Of a stretch of DNA of 52,379 bases, positions 17,741 to 25,356 are shown piece after piece. The stretch is from Micromonospora wenchangensis (GTDB lineage: Bacteria; Actinomycetota; Actinomycetes; Mycobacteriales; Micromonosporaceae): NCBI RefSeq assembly GCF_002210435.1, contig NZ_MZMV01000049.1, positions 1 to 52,379 on the forward strand. The letters are read 5' to 3'. Positions within the stretch are counted from its first letter, which is position 1, and every line of letters starts with the position of its first letter. The notes under the pieces are model-generated. The model was not told the origin of the DNA. It ran no database searches and saw nothing but the letters and a program-made list of their open reading frames with translations. Position numbers and translations under genes: made by a program.

Positions 17741-18172
17741 GTGATCGAGAGGCGCCCGATGCCACCGTCCGCCCCGGATGACGAGCATCGTCACGGTCCG
17801 TCGCCGGGCAGGAAGCCGGCGTCACCGCTGCCGGCGGCAGCGGTGCGTGCCGGTGAACTGCTGCACCTCACCAGAGACGCGAGCGTGCAGTTCATCTGGC
17901 CGATAACCGTCCGGGTCATCCGGGTGCTGACCGACTGGCACACGTACGACGGGTGGGTGTGGGTCGACGCGTACCAGCTGAATGCCGCCGGTGACGCGGT
18001 CCGGCGGCGGACCCTGTTCCTCAGGTCAGCCGGTGTCCGACGGTCCGCCCCACGACCAGAACCGGTGGCCGGCCGGCAACCAGGGGAAGCCGACCGGCCG
18101 GGACCGGCGACCCGGCGGCGCAACGCCCGGCCGGACCCGGCAGCGGTACGCGCCCCGGCGGCGACCCGGTGA
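17741..18172 (+). CDS. Conserved actinomycete protein of unknown function
   Basis: About 143 residues. The central part (GELLHLTRDASVQF, then PITVRVIRVLTDWHTYDGWVWVDAYQLN) is well ordered and looks conserved; the N-terminal ~25 and C-terminal ~45 residues are Pro/Arg-rich and probably disordered. The GTG at 17741 is preferred since AGAAGGG ends nine bases before it; the in-frame ATG at 17732 directly touches that site. Its stop overlaps the next gene's GTG by four bases. It is divergent from the HTH regulator at 17604, which suggests a regulator-target unit. I cannot assign a function. Confidence 0.7.
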   Translation: MIERRPMPPSAPDDEHRHGPSPGRKPASPLPAAAVRAGELLHLTRDASVQFIWPITVRVIRVLTDWHTYDGWVWVDAYQLNAAGDAVRRRTLFLRSAGVRRSAPRPEPVAGRQPGEADRPGPATRRRNARPDPAAVRAPAATR

Positions 18173-18423
18173 CCGGAGCGCTGCCGGGTCGGCACACGCC
18201 GCTGCGGCCGATCTGGTTGTGCCGGGTCGATGCCCGGCCCTGGCCCTGCGGGGAGGCGAAGCTCGCGCTCCTGGCCAGGTACGACGGTGACCGATCCGGC
18301 CTGTTGGTTCTCCTGGCCGAGTTGTCGGTGGAGGCTACCGAACACCTGAGGCAGCTCGACTGTGGTCGTCAGGTCGACCTGACCGACCGCTTCCTGGCCT
18401 GGCTCCACCCACCCACCGACTGA
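18169..18423 (+). CDS. Small WxC...PWPC protein of unknown function
   Basis: An 84-residue protein starting at a GTG that overlaps the previous stop (GTGA), so the two are coupled. The N-terminal part carries PIWLCRVDARPWPCGEAK, a two-cysteine pattern recurring in small actinomycete proteins next to XRE regulators; some are labelled flavin reductase in databases without evidence. The rest is helical (LLAELSVEATEHLRQL). With only two cysteines, zinc binding would need a partner. Confidence 0.72.
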   Translation: MTGALPGRHTPLRPIWLCRVDARPWPCGEAKLALLARYDGDRSGLLVLLAELSVEATEHLRQLDCGRQVDLTDRFLAWLHPPTD

Positions 18424-18453
18424 TCGTTTCGCCGGGACGGGCCGGCGGCAGGT

Positions 18454-18503
18454 GGATCGTGGAGAGTTGTGGCGGGCGGGGCCACGACAACTCTCCACGA
18501 TCC
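18454..18503. repeat. Long perfect inverted repeat (hairpin; terminator or REP-like element)
   Basis: A perfect 17-base-pair stem (left arm 18454-18470, right arm 18487-18503; GGATCGTGGAGAGTTGT and its complement) around a 16-base loop. It lies between two plus-strand genes, 31 bases after the first stop. The arms are less GC-rich than the surroundings and far longer than a terminator needs, which suggests a dispersed palindromic repeat that may also stop transcription. No second copy occurs in this window. Confidence 0.75.
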
Positions 18504-18565
18504 GTTCACCGGACGCGGCGCACCAGCCGGGGACCGGCCCGGTGGCGCGGGGCTAGGGTGGGGAG

Positions 18566-18886
18566 ATGGCAGTCGTGAAGATCAACGCGATCGACGTCCC
18601 GCCCGGTGCCGGCGAGGAGCTGGAGAAGCGGTTCGCCGCCCGGGCCGGCGCGGTGGAGAACTCCCCCGGTTTCCTCGGCTTCGAACTGCTGCGCCCGGTG
18701 GCCGGTGAGAGCCGCTACTTCGTGTACACCCGCTGGGAGACCGAGGAGGCGTACCAGGCGTGGGCGGCCGGGCCGTCGCGCGCCGCGCACGCCGGTGGTG
18801 GGGGCGGCGAGCAGCAACGGCCGGTCGCCTCCGGCGCGACACTGCTGGAGTTCGAGGTGGTCCAGCAGGTGACCGGCAAGGGCTGA
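18566..18886 (+). CDS. mhuD: MhuD-type haem-degrading monooxygenase
   Basis: A 106-residue antibiotic-biosynthesis-monooxygenase fold protein very close to M. tuberculosis MhuD, a cytosolic enzyme that opens haem to release iron. Residues shown to matter in MhuD fall at the same numbers here: N7 in VVKINAID, W66 in QAWAAGP and the haem-ligand H75 in RAAHAG. The stretch AVENSPGFLGFELLRPV is almost identical. A short Gly-rich insertion (GGGGGEQQ) follows H75, unlike MhuD. The gene stands alone after the hairpin and converges on the LanC-like gene. It would supply iron from haem; no haem importer is encoded nearby. Confidence 0.92.
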   Translation: MAVVKINAIDVPPGAGEELEKRFAARAGAVENSPGFLGFELLRPVAGESRYFVYTRWETEEAYQAWAAGPSRAAHAGGGGGEQQRPVASGATLLEFEVVQQVTGKG

Positions 18887-18901
18887 GCCGGCCCCGGGCG
18901 G

Positions 18902-20176
18902 TCAGAGCCAGGGCAGGACGGGCGCGGTGGTGGGGGCGGCGAGCCGGGCGAGCCAGCTGGCGATCCCGGCGGCGCCCTGCATGAACCCGGGCTCCGGCGG
19001 CAGTTCCGCCGGGGTCCGGGTGTGCTCGGTGTTGGACCAGGCGACCCCCGTCGGGGTGGACACCGTCCGGGCGAGCACGTCCTCGGCGAGCCGGTGCGCC
19101 CAGGCGAGCAGGGCGGGGTCGGCGGTGGCCCGGTAGCGGTCCACCAGCAACTGTCCGACCCCGGCCGTGCCGCAGCACCGGGCGAGGTTGTCCCAGTAGC
19201 CCGGGTACCGCCGCTGCGGCAGGCCGCTGTCGCGCAGCGCCCGCAGGCACCCGTCGACGGCCCGCTGCCAGCGGGGCTGCGGGTCGACGGTGTCGAGCAG
19301 GGTGAACAGCCGCACCGTGCCGGTGGGGCCGTGGCACCAGCCGAAGTTGACCGCCGGGCGGTCCGGGCGGGGCGGGACCAGCAACGGCAACGCCCAGCCG
19401 TCCGGCTGGTCACCCATCGCCAGCAGGCCGTCGGCGGCGCGGACGGCGGTGTCGAGCAGGTCGTCGCGGCGCAGGGTGACACCGGCGACGGCGAGGGCGT
19501 AGGCGACCCCGGCGGTGCCGTGCGAGAAGCCCGGCATCAGGCGCTCGTCGCCGGCCCGCATCCGCCAGTGCGGCCCGTCCGGGTGCTCCTCGGCGAGCCC
19601 CACCAGCCCGTCGGCGAGGACGTGCGCCGCCTGCGCCACCACCGGACGACCGGTGTCGTCGAGCAGGGTCAGCAGGATGCCCGCGTCGCCGGAGATGACG
19701 TCGGAGCACCGCTCCGGATCCACCGGGCGGTCCCGCAGCCGTTCGGCGATGCGTGCCGTCACCGACGCGGCGGCGTCGCGGGCGACCGGGTCACCGGTGA
19801 CCCGGCCCCAGGCGCGCAGTGCGACGGCGGCCCCGGCCCAGCCGCCGAACACCCCGTCGTCGGGCAGCGTCGCGGCGTCCGGCTTGTGCCGGGCGAGGTG
19901 CACCAACCGGTCCCGGGCACCGGCCGCGACCCGGTCGAGAGCCGACCCGGCCCCGCTGCCCGAGCCGGTGACGGGGGGCGCGGCCCCGGCGGGCACCCCG
20001 CCCGGCGGGTAGGCACCGGCGGCGACTACCTCGGCGCAGCCGAGCAGCACCCCGGCGGTGCCGGCGTACAGGTCGTCGAAGGGTTCGCCCGCCTCCCGCC
20101 AGCACGGGCCGCCGTCGGCGGGCACCGCCACCGACTCGATCCAGGTGAAAGCCTGCCGCACCACGTCCGCCGTCAC
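18902..20176 (-). CDS. Stand-alone LanC-like cyclase with a Cys-Cys-Cys zinc site
   Basis: A 424-residue alpha/alpha-barrel protein of the lanthionine synthetase C-like family. Repeats of the GxxG type are seen (LYAGTAGVLLG near 37, ISGDAGILLT near 161, SHGTAGVAYAL near 218, MQGAAGIASWL near 399). The active site is recognisable: H219 in GFSHGTAG, C281 in GWCHGPTG, and C334-C335 in ARCCGTAG. Most LanC proteins have Cys-His in the last motif; here it is Cys-Cys, as in ProcM and some class III/IV cyclases. There is no dehydratase, precursor peptide or exporter nearby, so its substrate is unknown. It may be a LanCL-like glutathione or thiol adder rather than a lantibiotic enzyme. Confidence 0.88.
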   Translation of the reverse strand: MTADVVRQAFTWIESVAVPADGGPCWREAGEPFDDLYAGTAGVLLGCAEVVAAGAYPPGGVPAGAAPPVTGSGSGAGSALDRVAAGARDRLVHLARHKPDAATLPDDGVFGGWAGAAVALRAWGRVTGDPVARDAAASVTARIAERLRDRPVDPERCSDVISGDAGILLTLLDDTGRPVVAQAAHVLADGLVGLAEEHPDGPHWRMRAGDERLMPGFSHGTAGVAYALAVAGVTLRRDDLLDTAVRAADGLLAMGDQPDGWALPLLVPPRPDRPAVNFGWCHGPTGTVRLFTLLDTVDPQPRWQRAVDGCLRALRDSGLPQRRYPGYWDNLARCCGTAGVGQLLVDRYRATADPALLAWAHRLAEDVLARTVSTPTGVAWSNTEHTRTPAELPPEPGFMQGAAGIASWLARLAAPTTAPVLPWL

Positions 20177-20230
20177 CGCGCGATCCTGCCATCCGCCGGC
20201 GGGCGGCGTCGCCGCAATATCGCCAGGCGG

Positions 20231-21181
20231 TCAGGGTGACCGGGTCGCCGCCAACGAGGCGAACGCGATGACGTTGTCGGCGTATCCGGTGCGTCCGCCT
20301 ATCCACTGACCGCCGCAGGTGATCAGCCGCAGGGCCGGTGCGCCGTCGCGGCCGTAGACCCGGTCGGCGGGCAGGGCCGACTTGTCGAAGAACTCCACCG
20401 AGTCGACCCGGAACACCACCACCCGCCGGTCGTCCCGGGTCACCTCGATCGTGTCGCCCGGGTTGAGTTTGCGCAGGTCGTAGAAGACCGAGGGGCCGTC
20501 CTTCGAGTCGACGTGGCCGACGATGATCGCCCGGCCGGGCTCGCCGGGGGTCGGGCCCCGGTCGTACCAGCCGGTCTCGTCGTGCCGGTCGAGCGGCGGT
20601 ACGTCGATCGAGCCGTCGCGGGCCTGACCGACCGGGGTCACCGGGGCGGCCACCTTGATCGCGGGCACGGTGAGCCGTACCGGGCGGCTGGCCGGCAGGC
20701 TGCCCGGCACGGGGCTGCGCCGGGCGTCGGCGGCCGGGCGTTGCGACGGCGTGCCCGTCCAGTCCAGGGGCCCGACTGAACGCCCCAGCCCGGCGCCGGT
20801 GGCGAAGATCCCGAGCAGCACCAGCGCCACGGCCAGCGGCACCGACCAGGGCCCGCGCGTCGAGGACCGCCCGCCGCGCGGGGCTGCCGGGGCCGGGCCG
20901 GCAGCCGTCGGGCCGCCGGTGGACGGGACCGGGGCACGGAACGGGGGCGACATCGGATCGTCGGGCGGCCGGGCCGGGGTGCTGCGCTGTGCAGTCGCCG
21001 CGACGGATGGCGGCGGACCGGGCACCGGGCCGGCCGGCGGGGGGATCAGACCGACCCACCGGGGGCGGGGACCGGGGCCGCCGGAGGGGGAACGGTGCGC
21101 CCGCGTGCCACCGGGGGGCGGGCTGCCGGGGGGCGGGAGCGGGCCGTTGCCCGGCCCCGGGGAGGCGGACGGCACGGTCAC
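20231..21181 (-). CDS. Class F sortase
   Basis: A 316-residue membrane-anchored transpeptidase that joins sorting-signal proteins to the cell envelope. A Pro/Gly-rich cytoplasmic N-terminus (~1-105) precedes one membrane helix (PLAVALVLLGIFATGAG, ~110-130) and the sortase barrel. The catalytic triad is visible as H223 in IIVGHVDSKDG, C289 in RLITCGG and R297 in GGRTGYADN. The GTG at 21181 overlaps the stop of the upstream gene (GTGA), so enzyme and likely substrate are translated together. The cytoplasmic Pro-rich region is unusually long for the class. Confidence 0.93.
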   Translation of the reverse strand: MTVPSASPGPGNGPLPPPGSPPPGGTRAHRSPSGGPGPRPRWVGLIPPPAGPVPGPPPSVAATAQRSTPARPPDDPMSPPFRAPVPSTGGPTAAGPAPAAPRGGRSSTRGPWSVPLAVALVLLGIFATGAGLGRSVGPLDWTGTPSQRPAADARRSPVPGSLPASRPVRLTVPAIKVAAPVTPVGQARDGSIDVPPLDRHDETGWYDRGPTPGEPGRAIIVGHVDSKDGPSVFYDLRKLNPGDTIEVTRDDRRVVVFRVDSVEFFDKSALPADRVYGRDGAPALRLITCGGQWIGGRTGYADNVIAFASLAATRSP

Positions 21182-21777
21182 TGCCCGGCGACGCCACGCG
21201 GCCGGCGGGCCGCCACGATACCGACGACGGCCCCGGCGATGGTCAACGCCAGCCCGCCGGGCACGAGCAGCCCGCCGGGCATCCCGCCGCCGCCGGCCGC
21301 GCCGCCGAAGCCGGTGTGCGGCCCGGGGCTGGGCTTGACCTTCTTGACCACCTGGAGCGCCGTCGAGGCGGTCGCCCCGTCGGGGCATTCCAGCTTGACC
21401 CGGTAGTTGCCCGGCCGGACCCGCTCCCTGACCATTGGCGCGGCGGTGAGCAGGCCGTGCTGCGGCTGCACCTGGACCCGGCCGAAGGCGTCGGACACGA
21501 CCGTCGCCGGGATCGAGTTGTCGTGGCAGCTCGCCCGGATACCGACCAGGTAACCCGGCTCGACGGTCCCCGGGGTCACCTCGACGAAGAGCACGCCGGG
21601 CGGCGGCTGCGGGTCACCGCCCCCGTCGGGCGGGGGTTGACCCGGCCCGGGGGCCGCAGCGAGGGCCGGTGGGGCGACCGGGACCGGGGCGGCGGATGCC
21701 GGGGCGGTGTGCCACAGGGCGGGGACGAGGGCGCCGACGGCGACCGCCAGCGCGGTGCGGTGCAGCGGAATCGACAC
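21178..21777 (-). CDS. Exported surface protein with sortase sorting signal
   Basis: A 199-residue protein with a signal peptide (LHRTALAVAVGALVPALW, cleavage near residue 30), a Pro-rich linker (~31-60), a compact beta-like domain (~61-147, with C84 and C131 able to form a disulfide), and a C-terminal sorting signal. The signal is PHTG at 153-156, a Gly-rich spacer, a hydrophobic segment ~169-190 and the basic stop RRPR. This is an LPxTG variant with Pro-x-Thr-Gly, typical of class F sortase substrates. The GTG at 21777 follows GGGGGA; an upstream ATG at 21855 would spoil the signal peptide. It is directly coupled to the sortase gene. Confidence 0.85.
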   Translation of the reverse strand: MSIPLHRTALAVAVGALVPALWHTAPASAAPVPVAPPALAAAPGPGQPPPDGGGDPQPPPGVLFVEVTPGTVEPGYLVGIRASCHDNSIPATVVSDAFGRVQVQPQHGLLTAAPMVRERVRPGNYRVKLECPDGATASTALQVVKKVKPSPGPHTGFGGAAGGGGMPGGLLVPGGLALTIAGAVVGIVAARRPRGVAGQ

Positions 21778-21911
21778 GTCTCCCCCTTCCGGCGCCCCGG
21801 GGCAGCGCCGGACCGACCCGGACGCCGACCTGCCGTACGGGATGAATCGTCTCACCCTCCGACCGACGGCACATCCGATACGGCGGAACCGTCGCGTACG
21901 CTCGGGTCGCT

Positions 21912-22625
21912 GTGACCTCCATCGACCAGAACCCCGCCGTCCCGGTGGCCCGGCCGGGCACCGGGACGATCCGCACCTTCCACCCCCGACGGGGCCGGAT
22001 GACCAGCCGGCAGACCGACGCGCTGGCCCGGCTGCGGCCGGCGTACGGGATCGAGATCGCCGACCTCGACGGGCCGGTCGATCCGGCCGGGTTCTTCGGT
22101 CGGGGCGCGCCGGTGGTGCTGGAGATCGGTTCCGGGATGGGTGACGCCACCGCGGCGATGGCCGCCGCCGACCCGGACCGGGACTACCTGGCGGTCGAGG
22201 TGCACACCCCGGGCATCGCCAACCTGCTCGACCTGGTGCAGCGCCACGGCCTGGGCAACGTCCGGGTCGCCCAGGGTGACGCGCTGGACCTGGTCCGGGC
22301 CATGCCGGAGAGCTGCCTGGACGCGGTGCATGTGTTCTTCCCCGACCCGTGGCCCAAGTCGCGGCACCACAAGCGGCGGATCATCCAGCCGGAGCACGTG
22401 GCGTTGCTGCGGTCCCGGCTGGCCGGCGGCGGGACGCTGCACTGCGCCACCGACTGGGCCGAGTACGCCGAGTCGATGCGCTCGACGCTGACCGCCGACC
22501 CGGAGCTGGTCGACGTGCACGGCGGGTACGCTCCCCGGCCCGCCCACCGCCCGGTGACCAAGTTCGAGCGGCGGGCCCTGACCGCCGGCCGTGCGGTCTT
22601 CGACCTGGTCCACCGCCGCCGCTGA
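21912..22625 (+). CDS. trmB: tRNA (guanine-N7-)-methyltransferase
   Basis: A 237-residue SAM-dependent enzyme that makes m7G46 in the variable loop of tRNAs. Motifs: SAM-binding VLEIGSGMGDATAAMA near residue 70, YLAVEVHTPGIA near 92, the TrmB signature VFFPDPWPKSRHHKRRI near 145, and TDWAEYAESM near 183. The C-terminal RPVTKFERRALTAG is also diagnostic. A GTG start is used. An N-terminal extension of ~20 residues rich in Pro is common in actinomycetes. It precedes the DUF3516 helicase on the same strand. Confidence 0.95.
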   Translation: MTSIDQNPAVPVARPGTGTIRTFHPRRGRMTSRQTDALARLRPAYGIEIADLDGPVDPAGFFGRGAPVVLEIGSGMGDATAAMAAADPDRDYLAVEVHTPGIANLLDLVQRHGLGNVRVAQGDALDLVRAMPESCLDAVHVFFPDPWPKSRHHKRRIIQPEHVALLRSRLAGGGTLHCATDWAEYAESMRSTLTADPELVDVHGGYAPRPAHRPVTKFERRALTAGRAVFDLVHRRR

Positions 22626-22751
22626 GCCTGCTGTGTCGCCCGTCCGGCGGTGTCCGACCGCTGGCGATACCGCCACCTCGCCCCACCGGTGCTTCGGCCG
22701 GGCGGCCCGGTTGGCGTACGGGGTGGTGGTGCGGGCACGATGGGGGGCGCT

Positions 22752-25265
22752 ATGACGCTGACTGCCGCGCTGCCTCGAAGCGCCGACCCCGACACCCTCT
22801 TCGACGCGTTCGCCGGCTGGGCGTCCGCGCGCGGCCTGGACCTCTATCCGCACCAGGAGGAGGCGATCATCGAGATCGTCTCCGGCGCGAACGTGATCAT
22901 GAATACCCCTACCGGTTCGGGCAAGAGCCTGGTCGCGATCGCGGCGCACTTCACCGCCCTGGCCGACGACCGGACGAGCTTCTACACCGCGCCGATCAAG
23001 GCCCTGGTGTCGGAGAAGTTCTTCGCGCTCTGCGAGGTGTTCGGCGCGGAGAACGTCGGCATGCTGACCGGCGACGCCAGCGTCAACGCCGACGCCCCGA
23101 TCATCTGCTGCACCGCCGAGATCCTGGCCAACCTGGCCCTGCGCGAGGGGACCCGGGCCGACGTCGGCCAGGTGGTGATGGACGAGTTCCACTTCTACGC
23201 CGAGCCGGACCGGGGCTGGGCCTGGCAGGTGCCGATCATCGAGCTGCCGCAGGCGCAGTTCGTGCTGATGTCGGCCACCCTGGGCGACACCACCCGGTTC
23301 GTCGACGACCTGACCCGGCGTACCGGCCGGTCGACCGCCGTCGTCCGGTCGGCCGAGCGGCCGGTCCCGCTGATCTTCTCGTACGCGATGACGCCGCTGC
23401 ACGAGACCCTCGAAGAGCTGCTGGAGACCAAGCAGGCCCCGGTGTACGTGGTGCACTTCACCCAGGCCGCCGCGCTGGAACGCGCCCAGGCGCTGATGAG
23501 CGTGAACGTCTGCACCCGGGCCGAGAAGGACATGATCGCCGCCGCGATCGGCAGCTTCCGGTTCACCTCCGGCTTCGGCAAGACGCTGTCGAGGCTGGTG
23601 CGGCACGGCATCGGCGTGCACCACGCCGGGATGCTGCCCAAGTACCGCCGGCTCGTCGAGACGCTGGCCCAGGCCGGGCTGCTGAAGGTCATCTGCGGCA
23701 CCGACACGTTGGGCGTGGGCATCAACGTGCCGATCCGCACGGTGCTGTTCACCGGCCTGAGCAAGTACGACGGGGTGCGCACCCGGCTGCTCAAGGCCCG
23801 CGAGTTCCACCAGATCGCCGGCCGGGCCGGGCGGGCCGGCTTCGACACCCTCGGGCGGGTGGTGGTGCAGGCCCCCGAGCACGTGATCGACAACGAGAAG
23901 GCCCTGGTTAAGGCCGGTGACGACCCGAAGAAGCGGCGCAAGGTGGTGAAGAAGAAGCCACCGGAGGGCTCGGTCGGTTGGGGCGAGCCGACGTTCCAGC
24001 GCCTGGTCGAGGCCGAGCCGGAGCCGTTGACCTCCAGCTTCCAGGTCAGCCACTCGATGCTGCTCAACGTGATCGGCCGCCCGGGTGACGCGTTCGCCTC
24101 GATGCGGCACCTGCTCACCGACAACCACGAGGACGCCGCCGCCCAGCGCCGGCACATCCGCCGGGCGATCGCCATCTACCGGGCGCTGCGGGCCGGCGGG
24201 GTGGTCGAACAGCTCGACGAGCCCGACGAGACGGGCCGCCGGGTCCGGCTCACCGTCGACCTCCAGCTCGACTTCGCGCTGAACCAGCCGCTGTCGCCGC
24301 TGGCCCTGGCCGCCATCGAACTGCTCGACGCCGACTCCCCGTCGTACGCCCTGGACGTGTTGAGCGTGATCGAGTCGATCCTCGACGACCCGCGCCAGGT
24401 GCTCTCCGCGCAGCAGTTCAAGGCGCGCGGCGAGGCGGTGGCCGCGATGAAGGCCGAGGGCATCGAGTACGAGGCCCGCATCGAACTGCTCGACGAGGTG
24501 ACCTGGCCCAAGCCGCTGGCGGAGCTGCTGCACGCCGCGTACGAGATGTACCGGCAGGGGCACCCCTGGGTCGCCGACCACCAGCTCTCCCCCAAGTCCG
24601 TGGTGCGGGACATGTACGAACGCGCGATGACCTTCGGCGAGTACGTGCAGTTCTACGGGCTGACCCGCTCCGAGGGCCTGGTGCTGCGCTACCTCGCCGA
24701 CGCGTACAAGACGCTGCGGCAGACCGTGCCCGAGGACGCCAAGACCGAGGAGCTGGTCGACCTCATCGAGTGGCTGGGCGAGCTGGTCCGGCAGGTCGAC
24801 TCCAGCCTGATCGACGAGTGGGAGCGGCTGCGCAACCCCGCCGACGTCGCGGACGCCGCCCAGGCGCACGCGTCGCTTGAGGAGCGGGTGCCGGCGGTGA
24901 CCCGCAACGCCCGCGCCTTCCGGGTGCTGGTCCGCAACGCGTTGTTCCGCCGGGTCGAGCTGGCCGCCCTGCGCCGCTGGTGGGACCTGGGCGAGCTGGA
25001 CGGGGCGTCCGGGTGGGACGCCGACGCCTGGGCGGAGGCGCTGGAGCCGTACTTCGCGGCGTACGACGGGATCGGGGTGGGGCCGGACGCGCGCGGGCCG
25101 GCGCTGCTCATGATCGAGCAGGGGCGGGAGAAGTGGACCGTCCGGCAGATCCTGGACGACCCGGAGGGCGACCACGACTGGGGGATCAGCGCCGAGGTCG
25201 ACCTGGCCGCCTCGGACGAGGTGGGGGCCGCCGTGGTGCGGGTGACGGACGTCGGGCAGTTGTAG
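22752..25265 (+). CDS. DEAD/DEAH-box helicase with DUF3516 domain
   Basis: An 837-residue superfamily 2 helicase. Motif I is NTPTGSGKSLVA near residue 52, motif II is VMDEFHFY (DEFH in place of DEAD/DEVH) near 145, motif III is LMSATLGDT, motif V is GTDTLGVGINVP near 317, and motif VI is QIAGRAGRAGF near 358. A lysine-rich hinge (KKRRKVVKKK) at ~397 leads into the long helical DUF3516 region (~420-837) that defines this actinobacterial family. It is related to Ski2/HelY-type RNA helicases; the substrate is not known. The ATG at 22752 has a GGGGGG site upstream. Upstream frame is not protein-like. Confidence 0.92.
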   Translation: MTLTAALPRSADPDTLFDAFAGWASARGLDLYPHQEEAIIEIVSGANVIMNTPTGSGKSLVAIAAHFTALADDRTSFYTAPIKALVSEKFFALCEVFGAENVGMLTGDASVNADAPIICCTAEILANLALREGTRADVGQVVMDEFHFYAEPDRGWAWQVPIIELPQAQFVLMSATLGDTTRFVDDLTRRTGRSTAVVRSAERPVPLIFSYAMTPLHETLEELLETKQAPVYVVHFTQAAALERAQALMSVNVCTRAEKDMIAAAIGSFRFTSGFGKTLSRLVRHGIGVHHAGMLPKYRRLVETLAQAGLLKVICGTDTLGVGINVPIRTVLFTGLSKYDGVRTRLLKAREFHQIAGRAGRAGFDTLGRVVVQAPEHVIDNEKALVKAGDDPKKRRKVVKKKPPEGSVGWGEPTFQRLVEAEPEPLTSSFQVSHSMLLNVIGRPGDAFASMRHLLTDNHEDAAAQRRHIRRAIAIYRALRAGGVVEQLDEPDETGRRVRLTVDLQLDFALNQPLSPLALAAIELLDADSPSYALDVLSVIESILDDPRQVLSAQQFKARGEAVAAMKAEGIEYEARIELLDEVTWPKPLAELLHAAYEMYRQGHPWVADHQLSPKSVVRDMYERAMTFGEYVQFYGLTRSEGLVLRYLADAYKTLRQTVPEDAKTEELVDLIEWLGELVRQVDSSLIDEWERLRNPADVADAAQAHASLEERVPAVTRNARAFRVLVRNALFRRVELAALRRWWDLGELDGASGWDADAWAEALEPYFAAYDGIGVGPDARGPALLMIEQGREKWTVRQILDDPEGDHDWGISAEVDLAASDEVGAAVVRVTDVGQL

Positions 25266-25317
25266 CGCCGGGTCGGACGCCCGTGGCGTCGGGCCGGCCG
25301 ATCGGCCCTGGTGACGG

Positions 25318-25349
25318 CTAGTTGACTAGACAGCTAGATGGCGTACAGT
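25318..25349 (+). promoter_or_regulatory. GntR gene promoter with overlapping operator
   Basis: A -35 TTGACT (25322-25327) and -10 TACAGT (25344-25349) are 16 bases apart. The expected start of transcription falls at or next to the GTG at 25357, so the message is probably leaderless. The -35 and spacer are inside the CTAG-repeat CTAGTTGACTAGACAGCTAG (25318-25337), a set of overlapping CTAG dyads typical of GntR/HutC operators. Binding there would block RNA polymerase. Confidence 0.75.
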
Positions 25350-25356
25350 ACGGACC

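Noticed and set aside
18902..21777. Reading the LanC-like gene and the sortase pair as one lanthipeptide cluster.
   Set aside because: There is no precursor, dehydratase, protease or exporter, and the two units have separate starts and different logic.
23926..23960. A KKRRKV stretch in the DUF3516 helicase that resembles a nuclear localisation signal.
   Set aside because: Lys/Arg-rich hinges are common in nucleic-acid enzymes; there is no reason to read it as a sorting signal in an actinomycete.
21852..25175. An 1107-residue minus-strand open frame opposite trmB and the DUF3516 helicase.
   Set aside because: It crosses two unrelated real genes and has the repetitive composition of a third-position shadow.
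25291..25308. GGGCCGGCCGATCGGCCC self-complementary run after the DUF3516 helicase.
   Set aside because: Short and without a proper loop; it could aid termination but is not distinct enough to annotate.
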